Assembly: GCA_944331725.1 (NCBI GenBank)
Contig: CALVJE010000042.1
Coordinates: 1 to 8,686, forward strand
Source: an uncultured Bacilli bacterium
GTDB lineage: Bacteria > Bacillota_I > Bacilli_A > RF39 > UBA660
Direction: 5' to 3'
DNA length: 8,686 nucleotides
Shown here piece by piece: positions 1 through 6,771 of this stretch (positions are counted from its first letter, which is position 1; every line of letters begins with the position of its first letter). The notes beneath the pieces are model-generated. The model saw only the letters and a list, made by a program, of their open reading frames with translations. It searched no databases and was not told where the DNA came from. The position numbers and the translations under genes were made by a program.

Positions 1-26
1 AAAACTTAAAAATATAAAAGAAAGGA

Positions 27-32
27 TATAAT
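27..32 (+). promoter_or_regulatory. Putative -10 box for the first gene
   Basis: A consensus TATAAT lies 50 bases before the first gene's start codon. The best -35 candidate, CTTAAA at 5-10 with 16-base spacing, is poor, and there is no TG extension. Transcription would begin near position 39, inside the left arm of the inverted repeat at 37-60. In DNA this AT-rich a chance TATAAT is common, so this is only a candidate. A second AT-rich stretch at 62-69 could serve as an alternative -10. Confidence 0.4.
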
Positions 33-36
33 ACAT

Positions 37-60
37 TCAGTTCCTTTAAATAAGAACTGA
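37..60. repeat. Inverted repeat at the predicted transcription start of the first gene
   Basis: The arms TCAGTTC (37-43) and GAACTGA (54-60) are exact reverse complements separated by 10 bases. With one bulged C, two more T-A pairs can form inside the loop. The repeat lies between the -10 candidate (27-32) and the ribosome binding site (72-77). It could be an operator for a dimeric regulator or a hairpin in the 5' leader. No T-run follows, so it is not a typical intrinsic terminator for an upstream gene. Confidence 0.5.
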
Positions 61-82
61 TTATATTATACAAGGTGCATAA

Positions 83-802
83 ATGAATGAAGTAGTAAAT
101 TGTAAAGAAATAATAGATTATGTTTTAAGAAAAAAATCACCAAAAGATGATGGTATTCTAAGTAAAGATGAAAGATTTAAAATTTTAGAAGAAAATAGAA
201 CAGATATTGAAGTGTATAAATACTTAAAGGAAAAATTAGAGAATTTAAAAATAGAAGTTTGTGGTGATTATGAAGGTAAAGTTCTAGATTTAATGAAAAA
301 TAGAGGCCTAGAGGGTTGGTGTTGGCAAACAACAGAAAGTTCTATAGTTTTTCTAAATAATAATGACTATATAGAAAGAGGGAACTTAGTATTTGACCAA
401 TATAAAAAATACTGGCATTCTTGGATTAATTTCTATTATGAGGGTATAGAATACACCTTTGATCCTTGCTTAGATATTATTAGTAAAAAAGAATTATATC
501 AAGAAACTTTTGAAACAGAAGTAAAAGGAATTGTTAGTGCAGGTGTTGTAAGAGATGAATTAATAAATAGAATTTTAAATCCCAAACCTCAAAGAACAAA
601 TTATTCTTCCAATAATCAAATGGTTAATGATTTTATGAAAAAATATTTTGGAGATGCTTTAGAACGAAATAAAGATGAGATTCATATTTCAGGTAATGAT
701 GATGTTACATCCCCAATGTATCGTAATAATACAGGGTATAAAGCAGAGATTTGTGATGGTAAAATTAAGAAATTAGTTGCTCATTATTATTTAAATGGTT
801 AG
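83..802 (+). CDS. Uncharacterised cytoplasmic protein with a possible transglutaminase-like Cys-His-Asp triad
   Basis: This 239-residue protein has no signal peptide or membrane segment, so it should be cytoplasmic. I do not recognise a named family. The middle reads like a transglutaminase/papain-like core: Cys80 in GWCWQTT, His112 in the context WHSWINFYYEG, and Asp127 in YTFDP. The spacing (32 residues Cys to His, 15 His to Asp) and the HxW...FDP pattern match transglutaminase-like proteins, where these residues form the catalytic triad. The N-terminus (1-60) is charged and helical-looking; the C-terminus (165-239) is polar and includes an Asn/Gln/Ser-rich stretch. The start is supported by AAGGTG at 72-77, five bases before ATG. 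It stands alone, with its own candidate promoter and only a weak hairpin after it. The fold assignment is inferred from motif pattern alone; substrate and biological role are unknown. Confidence 0.8.
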   Translation: MNEVVNCKEIIDYVLRKKSPKDDGILSKDERFKILEENRTDIEVYKYLKEKLENLKIEVCGDYEGKVLDLMKNRGLEGWCWQTTESSIVFLNNNDYIERGNLVFDQYKKYWHSWINFYYEGIEYTFDPCLDIISKKELYQETFETEVKGIVSAGVVRDELINRILNPKPQRTNYSSNNQMVNDFMKKYFGDALERNKDEIHISGNDDVTSPMYRNNTGYKAEICDGKIKKLVAHYYLNG

Positions 803-805
803 TGT

Positions 806-826
806 TTAGATGTGTCTAATTGTTTT
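806..826 (+). terminator. Weak candidate terminator after the first gene
   Basis: TTAGA (806-810) pairs with TCTAA (815-819) across a TGTG loop, and a T-rich run follows (820-826). The stem is only 5 bp and AT-rich, so termination would be inefficient at best. It sits just after the TAG stop and before the uppP promoter candidate, where a terminator would be expected. Confidence 0.25.
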
Positions 827-834
827 TATAGTTC

Positions 835-863
835 TTTAAATTATTTCTTTTTAATGCTATACT
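835..863 (+). promoter_or_regulatory. Promoter of the uppP operon (extended -10)
   Basis: TGCTATACT at 855-863 is an extended -10 (TGn plus TATACT). TTTAAA at 835-840 lies exactly 17 bases upstream and matches four of six -35 consensus positions. Transcription should start near 870, giving a leader of only about 20 bases before the uppP ATG at 890. The following three genes are closely spaced and have no evident promoter of their own, so this promoter probably drives all four. Confidence 0.6.
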
Positions 864-889
864 TAATTAATAGAAAAGAGGTTAAAATT

Positions 890-1705
890 ATGCAAGATAT
901 CATTAATACAATTATTTTAGGAATTATACAGGGAATTGCAGAGTTCCTTCCTATATCAAGTAGTGCTCATTTAATAATCTTTAGAGATTTATTTGGAATA
1001 GGTGCATCAATGTCATCTAAAGTAGATTTATGCTTTGACTTAGCTCTACACGTTGGTACTCTTTTAGCTATTGCTGTTTTCTTTTTTAAAGACTTCTTAA
1101 ATATGGTAATTAAAGGATTTACTAAAGGAGTTAAAGATAGTAATGGTAAATTATTTTGGCAAATAGTAGTTGCTACTATTCCTGCTGCTATTGTTGGTGT
1201 TTTATTTGAAAGTGTAATAGAAAAAGCAATTAGAACAAATTACATCTTAATCGCTTGTGCTCTAATCGTTATGGGTGTAATTATTTACTTAGTAGATAAA
1301 AAGAGTAAAGAAGAAAAAAATACTAAAGAAATAACTTTTAAAGATGCAATACTAATTGGCTGTTCTCAAGTATTTGCATTAATACCAGGCTTTTCTCGTA
1401 GTGGTACAACAATCGCTTGTGCAAGAGCCCTAAAAGTAGATAGAGAAAGTGCTGCTAAATTTTCTTTCTATTTATCTGCTCCTGTAGTATTAGGCGCTGC
1501 CACACTTCAACTGTTAGATAGTGGTACTATTAGTTTAATAATGGATAATGCCTTTATCTTTATATTAGGTATTGTAATATCATTTATTACAGGTTTAATT
1601 TGTATTAAATTCTTATTACAATATTTAAGAAAACACGACTTTAAATTATTTATGATTTATCGTATTATTCTAGCTTTAATTGTTATTATAACTGTAATAC
1701 TTTAA
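890..1705 (+). CDS. uppP: Undecaprenyl-diphosphate phosphatase (UppP/BacA)
   Basis: This integral membrane enzyme dephosphorylates undecaprenyl diphosphate to the monophosphate, recycling the lipid carrier used for peptidoglycan and other envelope polymers; extra dosage gives bacitracin resistance in other bacteria. The start at 890 gives 271 residues, the usual family length, and has AAAGAGGT at 875-882 at good spacing. An in-frame ATG at 812 would add 26 residues but runs through the promoter and lacks a ribosome binding site. Both family signatures are intact: the QxxxE region with QGIAEFLPISSSAH (14-27; Gln14, Glu18, His27) and PGFSRSGTT (166-174; Arg170). Several hydrophobic helices cover most of the chain, and a charged loop (KKSKEEKNTKE, about 137-147) separates the halves. 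It functions together with MurG and MurB encoded downstream: MurG consumes carrier-linked lipid I, and UppP restores the carrier after polymerisation. It is the first gene of a probable four-gene operon. Confidence 0.95.
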   Translation: MQDIINTIILGIIQGIAEFLPISSSAHLIIFRDLFGIGASMSSKVDLCFDLALHVGTLLAIAVFFFKDFLNMVIKGFTKGVKDSNGKLFWQIVVATIPAAIVGVLFESVIEKAIRTNYILIACALIVMGVIIYLVDKKSKEEKNTKEITFKDAILIGCSQVFALIPGFSRSGTTIACARALKVDRESAAKFSFYLSAPVVLGAATLQLLDSGTISLIMDNAFIFILGIVISFITGLICIKFLLQYLRKHDFKLFMIYRIILALIVIITVIL

Positions 1706-1724
1706 ATTTTAAGGAGGGAACACT

Positions 1725-2732
1725 ATGCTAGATAAGTCATTTAGAGAAATATGTGATGGTATTAAAAAAGATGTTAAAGATACTCAGTTAGAAATTATGG
1801 TAAATGCTAATACTAATTTAGTTAATCTTTATTATAGAATAGGAAAAATAATTAGTGAGAACTTTTCTTGGGGGAATAAATTTGTAGAAAATGTTTCTTT
1901 TGAACTTAAAAATACTTTTCCAACTTTGAAAGGTTTTTCCGCCCGTAATTTAAATTATATGAAAGCTTTTTACGAAGAATATAAAGATGATGAAGAATTT
2001 TTGCACCTAGGTGCAAAATTACCTTGGAAGCACAATATTACTTTAATGCAAAAAGTAAAAGATAAAAATATTCGTAAATGGTATATGGAAAAATGCTTAG
2101 AAGAAGGTTGGTCAAAGAATATTTTAATCTATCAGATAGATACTAATTTATATAAAAGACAGGTGGAAAATGAAAAACATAATAATTTCAAGGTTACTTT
2201 AAAAGAAAATAGTGATCTTGCTAATAATATTATGAAAGAGCCCTATGTTTTCGATTTAATTGAATTAACTGAAGACTATAAGGAAAAAGAATTAGAAAAT
2301 AAAATGCTAGAACGCTTAAAAAATGTTTTATTAGAATTAGGTAGTGGTTTTTCCTTTGTTGGTAATCAATATAAAATAACCGTAGGCGATGAAGATTTTT
2401 ATATAGATTTACTATTTTATCATATTAAACTAAAGTGCTATATTGCAGTAGAACTTAAAGTAGGAAAGTTTAAATCTGAATTTGGTAGTAAAATGGGATT
2501 TTATTTGACTGCGTTAGACGAACAACTTAAAGATGATAATGATAATCCTTCTATTGGTATTATTTTGTGTTCTAGTAAAAATAACCAAATAGTAGACTAT
2601 ACTTTAAAATATATTAATAAACCACTAGGAGTTAGTGAATATAAAATATTTAATGAACTTCCCAATAATTTATTAAAAGAATTTCCAACAGAAGATGAGT
2701 TAAATATCTTTATGGATATAGATGAGGAGTGA
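1725..2732 (+). CDS. DUF1016 (YhcG-type) PD-(D/E)XK nuclease family protein
   Basis: This 335-residue cytoplasmic protein has the two-part layout of the DUF1016/YhcG family. An N-terminal helical, winged-helix-like domain (about 15-150) contains NLYYRIGKII, GFSARNLNYMKAFY and the family hallmark LPWKHN (99-104). A C-terminal PD-(D/E)XK nuclease domain (about 170-325) follows. The putative catalytic residues are visible: Asp228 in YIDLLFY, then Glu243 and Lys245 in AVELKVGKF, with Glu192 a candidate for the helix acidic residue. The family is predicted to cut or bind DNA and often occurs near restriction-modification or other defence genes, but no methylase, specificity subunit or toxin/antitoxin partner is here; this copy sits alone between uppP and a metal transporter. 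AAGGAGG at 1711-1717 is a near-perfect ribosome binding site, suggesting strong translation. The gene contains a 20-bp perfect palindrome (1999-2018). Biological role is unknown. Confidence 0.9.
   Translation: MLDKSFREICDGIKKDVKDTQLEIMVNANTNLVNLYYRIGKIISENFSWGNKFVENVSFELKNTFPTLKGFSARNLNYMKAFYEEYKDDEEFLHLGAKLPWKHNITLMQKVKDKNIRKWYMEKCLEEGWSKNILIYQIDTNLYKRQVENEKHNNFKVTLKENSDLANNIMKEPYVFDLIELTEDYKEKELENKMLERLKNVLLELGSGFSFVGNQYKITVGDEDFYIDLLFYHIKLKCYIAVELKVGKFKSEFGSKMGFYLTALDEQLKDDNDNPSIGIILCSSKNNQIVDYTLKYINKPLGVSEYKIFNELPNNLLKEFPTEDELNIFMDIDEE
1999..2018. repeat. 20-bp perfect palindrome inside the DUF1016 gene
   Basis: TTTTGCACCT is followed immediately by its exact reverse complement, with the centre between 2008 and 2009. 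The core, GCACCTAGGTGC, is much richer in G and C than its surroundings and includes CCTAGG. It encodes residues 92-98 (FLHLGAK), just before the family motif LPWKHN. It could be a protein-binding site, or a by-product of coding; nothing in the sequence decides between these. Confidence 0.7.
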
Positions 2733-2738
2733 TAACTT

Positions 2739-3488
2739 ATGAGTAACACACTAGCTTTATTTATAACATTTCTTTTAGGAGTATTTATCTTAATAGGAAC
2801 AATTATCTCTTTCTTTATAAAAAAACAAGATAAAGTCCTAGATTTTATCTTTGCTTTCGCACTATCTTTATTATCTATGTTAATAATAATAGATTTACTT
2901 CCTGAAATAATAGAACATCTAGGCATAACTTACATTTATTTATTCTTATTGTTTGGTATGTTAGGTTTATTAGTATTTAAGGTAATAGATGATTTTGTTC
3001 CTCTTCACGAAGATCATAAACTAACTAAAAAAGAAGTAAAGAAAAACTATGTTCATATCGGCCTACTTGCTACTATCGCTTTAATTATTCATAATATAGT
3101 AGAAGGTATGGCTATCTATTTATCAGCTTGTAATGACATTTCTCTTGGGCTTGTTATGAGTATAGGAGTAGGTCTACATAATATTCCTTTAGGTATAATT
3201 ATAACTACTACACTACGAGTTAGTGATGCTAAGAGTAAAGATTATGTTATTTTATTAGGAAGTTTATTCTTATCAAGTTTTGTAGGAGGCCTTATTCCTT
3301 ACTTATTAAACTTAAACACTGTAAGCGATACGGTTATTGGTTCCTTGCTTTCTCTTACTCTAGGAATGCTTTTATATATTATTATCTTTGAACTATGGCC
3401 TAAAGTTGTTAAGACTAAAAATAAAAAGATAACTATTATTGGTTTAATCTCTGGAGTAATATTACTATTATTAAGTTTACTAATCTAA
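2739..3488 (+). CDS. ZIP-family divalent metal transporter
   Basis: This 249-residue protein has about eight hydrophobic segments and belongs to the ZIP family (PF02535), which brings Zn2+, Fe2+ or similar ions into the cytoplasm. The usual site in TM4 is intact: HNIVEG at 118-123, with His118, Asn119 and Glu122. The TM5 site is HNIPLG (147-152), where Leu151 replaces the glutamate common in the family, so one half of the binuclear metal site is altered. Glu218 in TM6 (FELWP) fits the conserved TM6 acidic position. The TM3-TM4 loop carries a short histidine motif (HEDH, 90-93), as in many ZIPs. The start is supported by GAGGAG at 2724-2729, which lies inside the end of the DUF1016 gene; the 6-base gap suggests translational coupling. 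Metal specificity cannot be read from the sequence. Confidence 0.88.
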   Translation: MSNTLALFITFLLGVFILIGTIISFFIKKQDKVLDFIFAFALSLLSMLIIIDLLPEIIEHLGITYIYLFLLFGMLGLLVFKVIDDFVPLHEDHKLTKKEVKKNYVHIGLLATIALIIHNIVEGMAIYLSACNDISLGLVMSIGVGLHNIPLGIIITTTLRVSDAKSKDYVILLGSLFLSSFVGGLIPYLLNLNTVSDTVIGSLLSLTLGMLLYIIIFELWPKVVKTKNKKITIIGLISGVILLLLSLLI

Positions 3489-3500
3489 TGGAGGAGTATT

Positions 3501-4211
3501 ATGTTAGATAAATTTTTGTATTTGTTTTTATCATTTATGCTTTATTCATTCTTAGGATATATTATTGAAATAACAAACTGTTCTATTAGAGAAAAGAAAT
3601 TGATTTTAAATAGAGGTTTTTTCTTAGGACCATATTTACCTATATATGGTATCTCTTGCCTTTTAATGGAATTTCTTATTTTAAGATATAAGAATGATTT
3701 GTTTACAGTCTTTGTTATGAGTGCATTCATTTCTACAACTCTAGAATATGTTACTAGTTATATCTTAGAGAAAATCTTTAAAGCTAGATGGTGGGATTAT
3801 TCTGATCATAAATTTAATATAGAAGGAAGAGTTTGTCTATTTAATGCCTTTTTATTTGGAGTAGGTGGTATTGCTTTTGTCTATTTACTACATCCTTTTG
3901 TAACCTATATTATAGAACTTCTTCCACTTGCTGCTTTTAGAATAATATCAATAATTCTATTAGTTATCTTCTTAACAGATGTAATTATTACAATAACAAC
4001 TCTTTGCCAAGTAAAAATATCTACTTTAAAATTTAAAAGTAAAGATGTAACTATGGAACTTACACAAATAATAAGAAATGAACTAAAATCTAGAAAAATT
4101 AAAACCAACTTCTTTGTTCGTCATATGTTAAATGCCTTCCCTAAAATTGATATAAAAGGGACAAATACTTTGAGTATCTTAAAGAAATATGCTATAAAGA
4201 AGAAAAAATAA
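3501..4211 (+). CDS. PF06541 (CmpB-like) multispanning membrane protein, 'putative ABC transporter permease'
   Basis: This 236-residue membrane protein has about five hydrophobic segments and a basic C-terminal tail ending in KKKK. It matches PF06541 (putative ABC-transporter type IV / CmpB) by its characteristic motifs: RGFFLGPYLPIYG (38-50), LEYVTSYILEKIFKARWWDY (81-100) and NIEGRVCL (106-113). The databank name 'ABC transporter permease' is weakly founded: no ATPase or binding protein is encoded next to it, and many Bacillota carry it singly. Its molecular function is unknown. GGAGGAG at 3490-3496 gives a strong ribosome binding site, and the gap to the ZIP gene is 12 bases, so the two are probably co-transcribed. 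It is the last gene of the first operon; I see no convincing terminator in the 78 bases that follow. Confidence 0.85.
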   Translation: MLDKFLYLFLSFMLYSFLGYIIEITNCSIREKKLILNRGFFLGPYLPIYGISCLLMEFLILRYKNDLFTVFVMSAFISTTLEYVTSYILEKIFKARWWDYSDHKFNIEGRVCLFNAFLFGVGGIAFVYLLHPFVTYIIELLPLAAFRIISIILLVIFLTDVIITITTLCQVKISTLKFKSKDVTMELTQIIRNELKSRKIKTNFFVRHMLNAFPKIDIKGTNTLSILKKYAIKKKK

Positions 4212-4262
4212 TTGTAAAGTTTTGTAGATACTATATGTTAGAAAAATAAATAGTTTAAAATA

Positions 4263-4271
4263 TGTTATAAT
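4263..4271 (+). promoter_or_regulatory. Promoter of the pgm-murG-murB-ftsQ operon (extended -10)
   Basis: TGTTATAAT is a perfect extended -10 (TGn plus TATAAT). No good -35 lies 16-18 bases upstream; extended -10 promoters commonly tolerate that. The expected start of transcription, near 4278, falls at the edge of the ribosome binding site AAGAGGG (4277-4283), and the ATG is at 4290. The leader would therefore be only about 12 bases. The 78-base intergenic stretch (4212-4289) holds nothing else I can support. Confidence 0.6.
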
Positions 4272-4289
4272 TTAGAAAGAGGGATTATA

Positions 4290-5663
4290 ATGAAAATAAA
4301 AAAAGATATTAATAAAAATATTTTTAGAGCCTACGATATTAGAGGAGTAGTACCAACTGATATAGATGTAGATACCTCATATACTATTGGTCTTGCTTTT
4401 GGAAGTAAATTAATAGATTTAGGTAAAGATAAATGTGTAGTAGGTCACGATAATAGAATATCTTCTCCTGATTTACATCAAGCTTTAATCCAAGGGTTAA
4501 TTGAAACAGGTATAAATGTCTATGATTTATCTTTAACAACAACACCTATGTATTATTATGCTTGTATAAATCTTGGAATAGATTCAGGTATTATGATAAC
4601 TGCTAGTCATAATCCTAAAGATGAAAATGGTTTTAAGATAGCATTTAGTGATTATAATAATGCTAAAGGAGAAGAAATAACAGATTTTTATGATTATATA
4701 GAAAAAGGTAATTTTAAGACTGGTAGTGGTTCTATTACTAAAAAAGATGTAAAGAAAGACTACTTTAAAGCACTTTTAGATAATTTATCTTTTGGTAGTA
4801 GAAAATTAAAAGTAGTATTAGATCCAGGTAATGGAACAACTTCTATTCTATTAGATGAACTATTTAAAAATGTTCCTGTTAATTATAAAATTATTAACGG
4901 TGAAAGTGATGGAACATTTCCTAATCATCATCCTGATCCATCTATTGAAAGTAATTTAGAAGAATTAAAAAGAGTAGTTAAAAATACTAAAGCAGATATT
5001 GGTCTTGCTTTTGATGGAGATGGTGATAGAGTAGGTATTATTTCTGATTTAGGAGAATTTATTCCAATGGATTATTATATGATTATAATAATTAGAGATA
5101 TTATTAATAAAGTAGATAATAAAACATTTTTATATGATGTTAAATGTAGTAAATCTTTAGAAGATGAAATTATTAAACTTGGAGGTAAACCATACTGTTA
5201 TAGAACAGGTAACTCTTATACAAAAGCGAAAGTAAAAGAACTTGATCTTGCTTTTGGAGGAGAATTATCAGGACACGTTTACTTTAGAGATAAATTCTTA
5301 GGTTTTGATAGTGGTATTTATGCAGGACTTAGATTACTTGAAATATTATCTAATACTAAAAGATCTGTTGATGAACTATTAGAGGGTATTAATAAATATT
5401 ATTCTACACCTGAGACTAAATATAAATCTTTAGATGATAAGAAATATTTGGTAGTAGAGAAAATTGAAGAGTACTGTAAAAATAAGAATTATACCTATAA
5501 TAATATAGATGGAGTTAGAGTAACATTCCCATTTGGTTGGGCTAGTGTAAGAGCCTCTAATACAGGACCTAATATTACAGGAAGATATGAAGCGGATACA
5601 TTAGAAAACTTAGAAAAAATAAAAGAAGAATTTGAAAGTTTAATTACTAAATATAATAAATAA
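4290..5663 (+). CDS. Phosphomannomutase/phosphoglucomutase (alpha-D-phosphohexomutase family)
   Basis: This cytoplasmic enzyme interconverts hexose 6-phosphates and 1-phosphates (mannose and/or glucose), feeding GDP-mannose or UDP-glucose type precursors for envelope glycans. All four functional sites of the superfamily are present over 457 residues. The phosphoserine loop is TASHNP (Ser106); the Mg2+ loop is DGDGDR (242-247); the sugar-recognition loop is GGELSGH (323-329); and the C-terminal phosphate-binding loop is RASNTGPN (421-428). The RASNTGPN and GGELSGH forms and the YDIRG start (15-19) fit PMM/PGM (AlgC/ManB-like) rather than GlmM (phosphoglucosamine mutase). Choice between mannose and glucose cannot be made from sequence. 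It leads the operon, 30 bases before the murG start, a position often held in Bacilli dcw clusters by murD, spoVE or mraY. The N-terminal start is supported by AAGAGGG six bases upstream. Confidence 0.92.
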   Translation: MKIKKDINKNIFRAYDIRGVVPTDIDVDTSYTIGLAFGSKLIDLGKDKCVVGHDNRISSPDLHQALIQGLIETGINVYDLSLTTTPMYYYACINLGIDSGIMITASHNPKDENGFKIAFSDYNNAKGEEITDFYDYIEKGNFKTGSGSITKKDVKKDYFKALLDNLSFGSRKLKVVLDPGNGTTSILLDELFKNVPVNYKIINGESDGTFPNHHPDPSIESNLEELKRVVKNTKADIGLAFDGDGDRVGIISDLGEFIPMDYYMIIIIRDIINKVDNKTFLYDVKCSKSLEDEIIKLGGKPYCYRTGNSYTKAKVKELDLAFGGELSGHVYFRDKFLGFDSGIYAGLRLLEILSNTKRSVDELLEGINKYYSTPETKYKSLDDKKYLVVEKIEEYCKNKNYTYNNIDGVRVTFPFGWASVRASNTGPNITGRYEADTLENLEKIKEEFESLITKYNK

Positions 5664-5677
5664 ACATATCTTATACT

Positions 5678-5684
5678 AGGAAGG
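5678..5684 (+). promoter_or_regulatory. Ribosome binding site that decides the murG start
   Basis: AGGAAGG ends directly at an in-frame ATG (5685), leaving no spacer, but lies nine bases before the next ATG (5694). The second ATG is therefore the likely start. It also gives the usual MurG beginning, in which MKIVITAGG leads straight into the GGTGGH loop. Confidence 0.7.
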
Positions 5685-5693
5685 ATGAATAAA

Positions 5694-6770
5694 ATGAAGA
5701 TAGTTATTACAGCAGGAGGAACAGGTGGTCATATTTTTCCAGCTTTAGCAGTTATAAATAAAATAAAAGAAAAAGATAAAGATGTAGAGATTCTATATAT
5801 TGGTACAACTGATAGAATGGAAAAAGATATTATTCCTAAACAAAATATTAACTATATAGGTATTAAAATGATAGGACTAAATCGTAAAAATCCTTTTAAA
5901 AATATAGAAGTAATGAAAACTTATTATAAAGCTTGTAAGAAAGCTAAAGAGGAACTATCTAAATTTAAACCTGATATAGTTATAGGTTTTGGTGGTTATA
6001 TATCAGCACCAGTTATATATGCTGCTTCTAAATTAAATATTAAAACTATTATTCACGAACAAAACTCTATTCCTGGGGTTTCTAATAAATTCTTATCAAG
6101 ATATGTAGATAAAATACTAGTGTCATTTAAAGAAAGTAGTGAATATTTTCCTAAAGAAAAAGTAATATATACAGGTAATCCTAGAAGTGAACAAATAAAA
6201 GATGTTAAAAAAGTATCTAAGGAAACTTTAGGATTTAAAAAAGATTTACCTTTAGTAATTATAGTTATGGGCTCTCTTGGTTCCTTAACTATGACTAATA
6301 AATTAAAAGAGATATTACCTTTATTTAATAATAAAAACTATCAAGTATTATTAATAACTGGTAAAAACTATTATGATGATTATAAAGATATAAAACTAAA
6401 TAATAATGTAAAACTATTACCTTTTTATGATAACTTAATCGCTATTATGAAAGATACTACTTTAATGGTTACAAGAAGTGGAGCATCTACAATAGCAGAA
6501 CTTACTAGTATTGGACTTCCTGCTATTATGGTACCTAGTCCATATGTTACTAATAATCATCAATATAAAAATGCTAAGGCTTTAGATAAAGGAGTAGAAA
6601 TTATAGAAGAAGAGAACTTTAATAAAGATACTCTTATACCTTTAATAGATAAATTAATTAATGATAAAAAAAGATTAAAAGAAATGAGTAATGAATTACT
6701 AAAAAGAAAAGTTTTAGATAGTGCTAGTAAAATATATGATGTAATTGAAAGTGTAGTAAGGGATGAATGA
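5694..6770 (+). CDS. murG: UDP-GlcNAc:undecaprenyl-PP-MurNAc-pentapeptide GlcNAc transferase (MurG)
   Basis: MurG is a peripheral enzyme on the inner face of the membrane that transfers GlcNAc from UDP-GlcNAc to lipid I, making lipid II. From the ATG at 5694 the protein is 358 residues, the normal length. It shows the GT-B fold signatures: the N-terminal glycine loop GGTGGH (8-13), GFGGY (98-102), HEQNSIPG (121-128), a second glycine loop GSLGS (193-197), and the C-terminal UDP-GlcNAc site RSGAST with the following AEL (about 261-270) and NNHQ (287-290). The second loop ends in Ser where the textbook GGSxGA has Ala, a minor variation. The gene is followed by murB after a single base (stop 6768-6770, murB ATG 6772), so translation is probably coupled. 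The next two genes, murB and ftsQ, reproduce the murG-murB-divIB order of the Bacilli dcw cluster. Confidence 0.95.
   Translation: MKIVITAGGTGGHIFPALAVINKIKEKDKDVEILYIGTTDRMEKDIIPKQNINYIGIKMIGLNRKNPFKNIEVMKTYYKACKKAKEELSKFKPDIVIGFGGYISAPVIYAASKLNIKTIIHEQNSIPGVSNKFLSRYVDKILVSFKESSEYFPKEKVIYTGNPRSEQIKDVKKVSKETLGFKKDLPLVIIVMGSLGSLTMTNKLKEILPLFNNKNYQVLLITGKNYYDDYKDIKLNNNVKLLPFYDNLIAIMKDTTLMVTRSGASTIAELTSIGLPAIMVPSPYVTNNHQYKNAKALDKGVEIIEEENFNKDTLIPLIDKLINDKKRLKEMSNELLKRKVLDSASKIYDVIESVVRDE
6757..6762 (+). promoter_or_regulatory. Ribosome binding site that decides the murB start
   Basis: TAAGGG lies inside the last codons of murG. It abuts an in-frame ATG at 6763 (no spacer), but is nine bases before the ATG at 6772. 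The latter is preferred, so murG and murB do not overlap. Confidence 0.55.
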
Positions 6771-6771
6771 G

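Noticed and set aside
37..70. Intrinsic terminator of a gene upstream of the window
   Set aside because: The hairpin is followed by TTATATTATA and not by a T-run, and it lies after a consensus -10 box.
812..889. 26-residue N-terminal extension of UppP from an upstream ATG
   Set aside because: It lacks a ribosome binding site, overlaps the promoter, and makes the protein longer than the family; ATG at 890 has a good site and fits UppP.
2597..2926. Minus-strand open frame of 109 codons
   Set aside because: It lies antisense across the junction of two well-supported genes, has no ribosome binding site and no recognisable domain.
3542..4108. Two minus-strand open frames within the PF06541 gene
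   Set aside because: Both are short and antisense to a clear membrane protein gene with family motifs.
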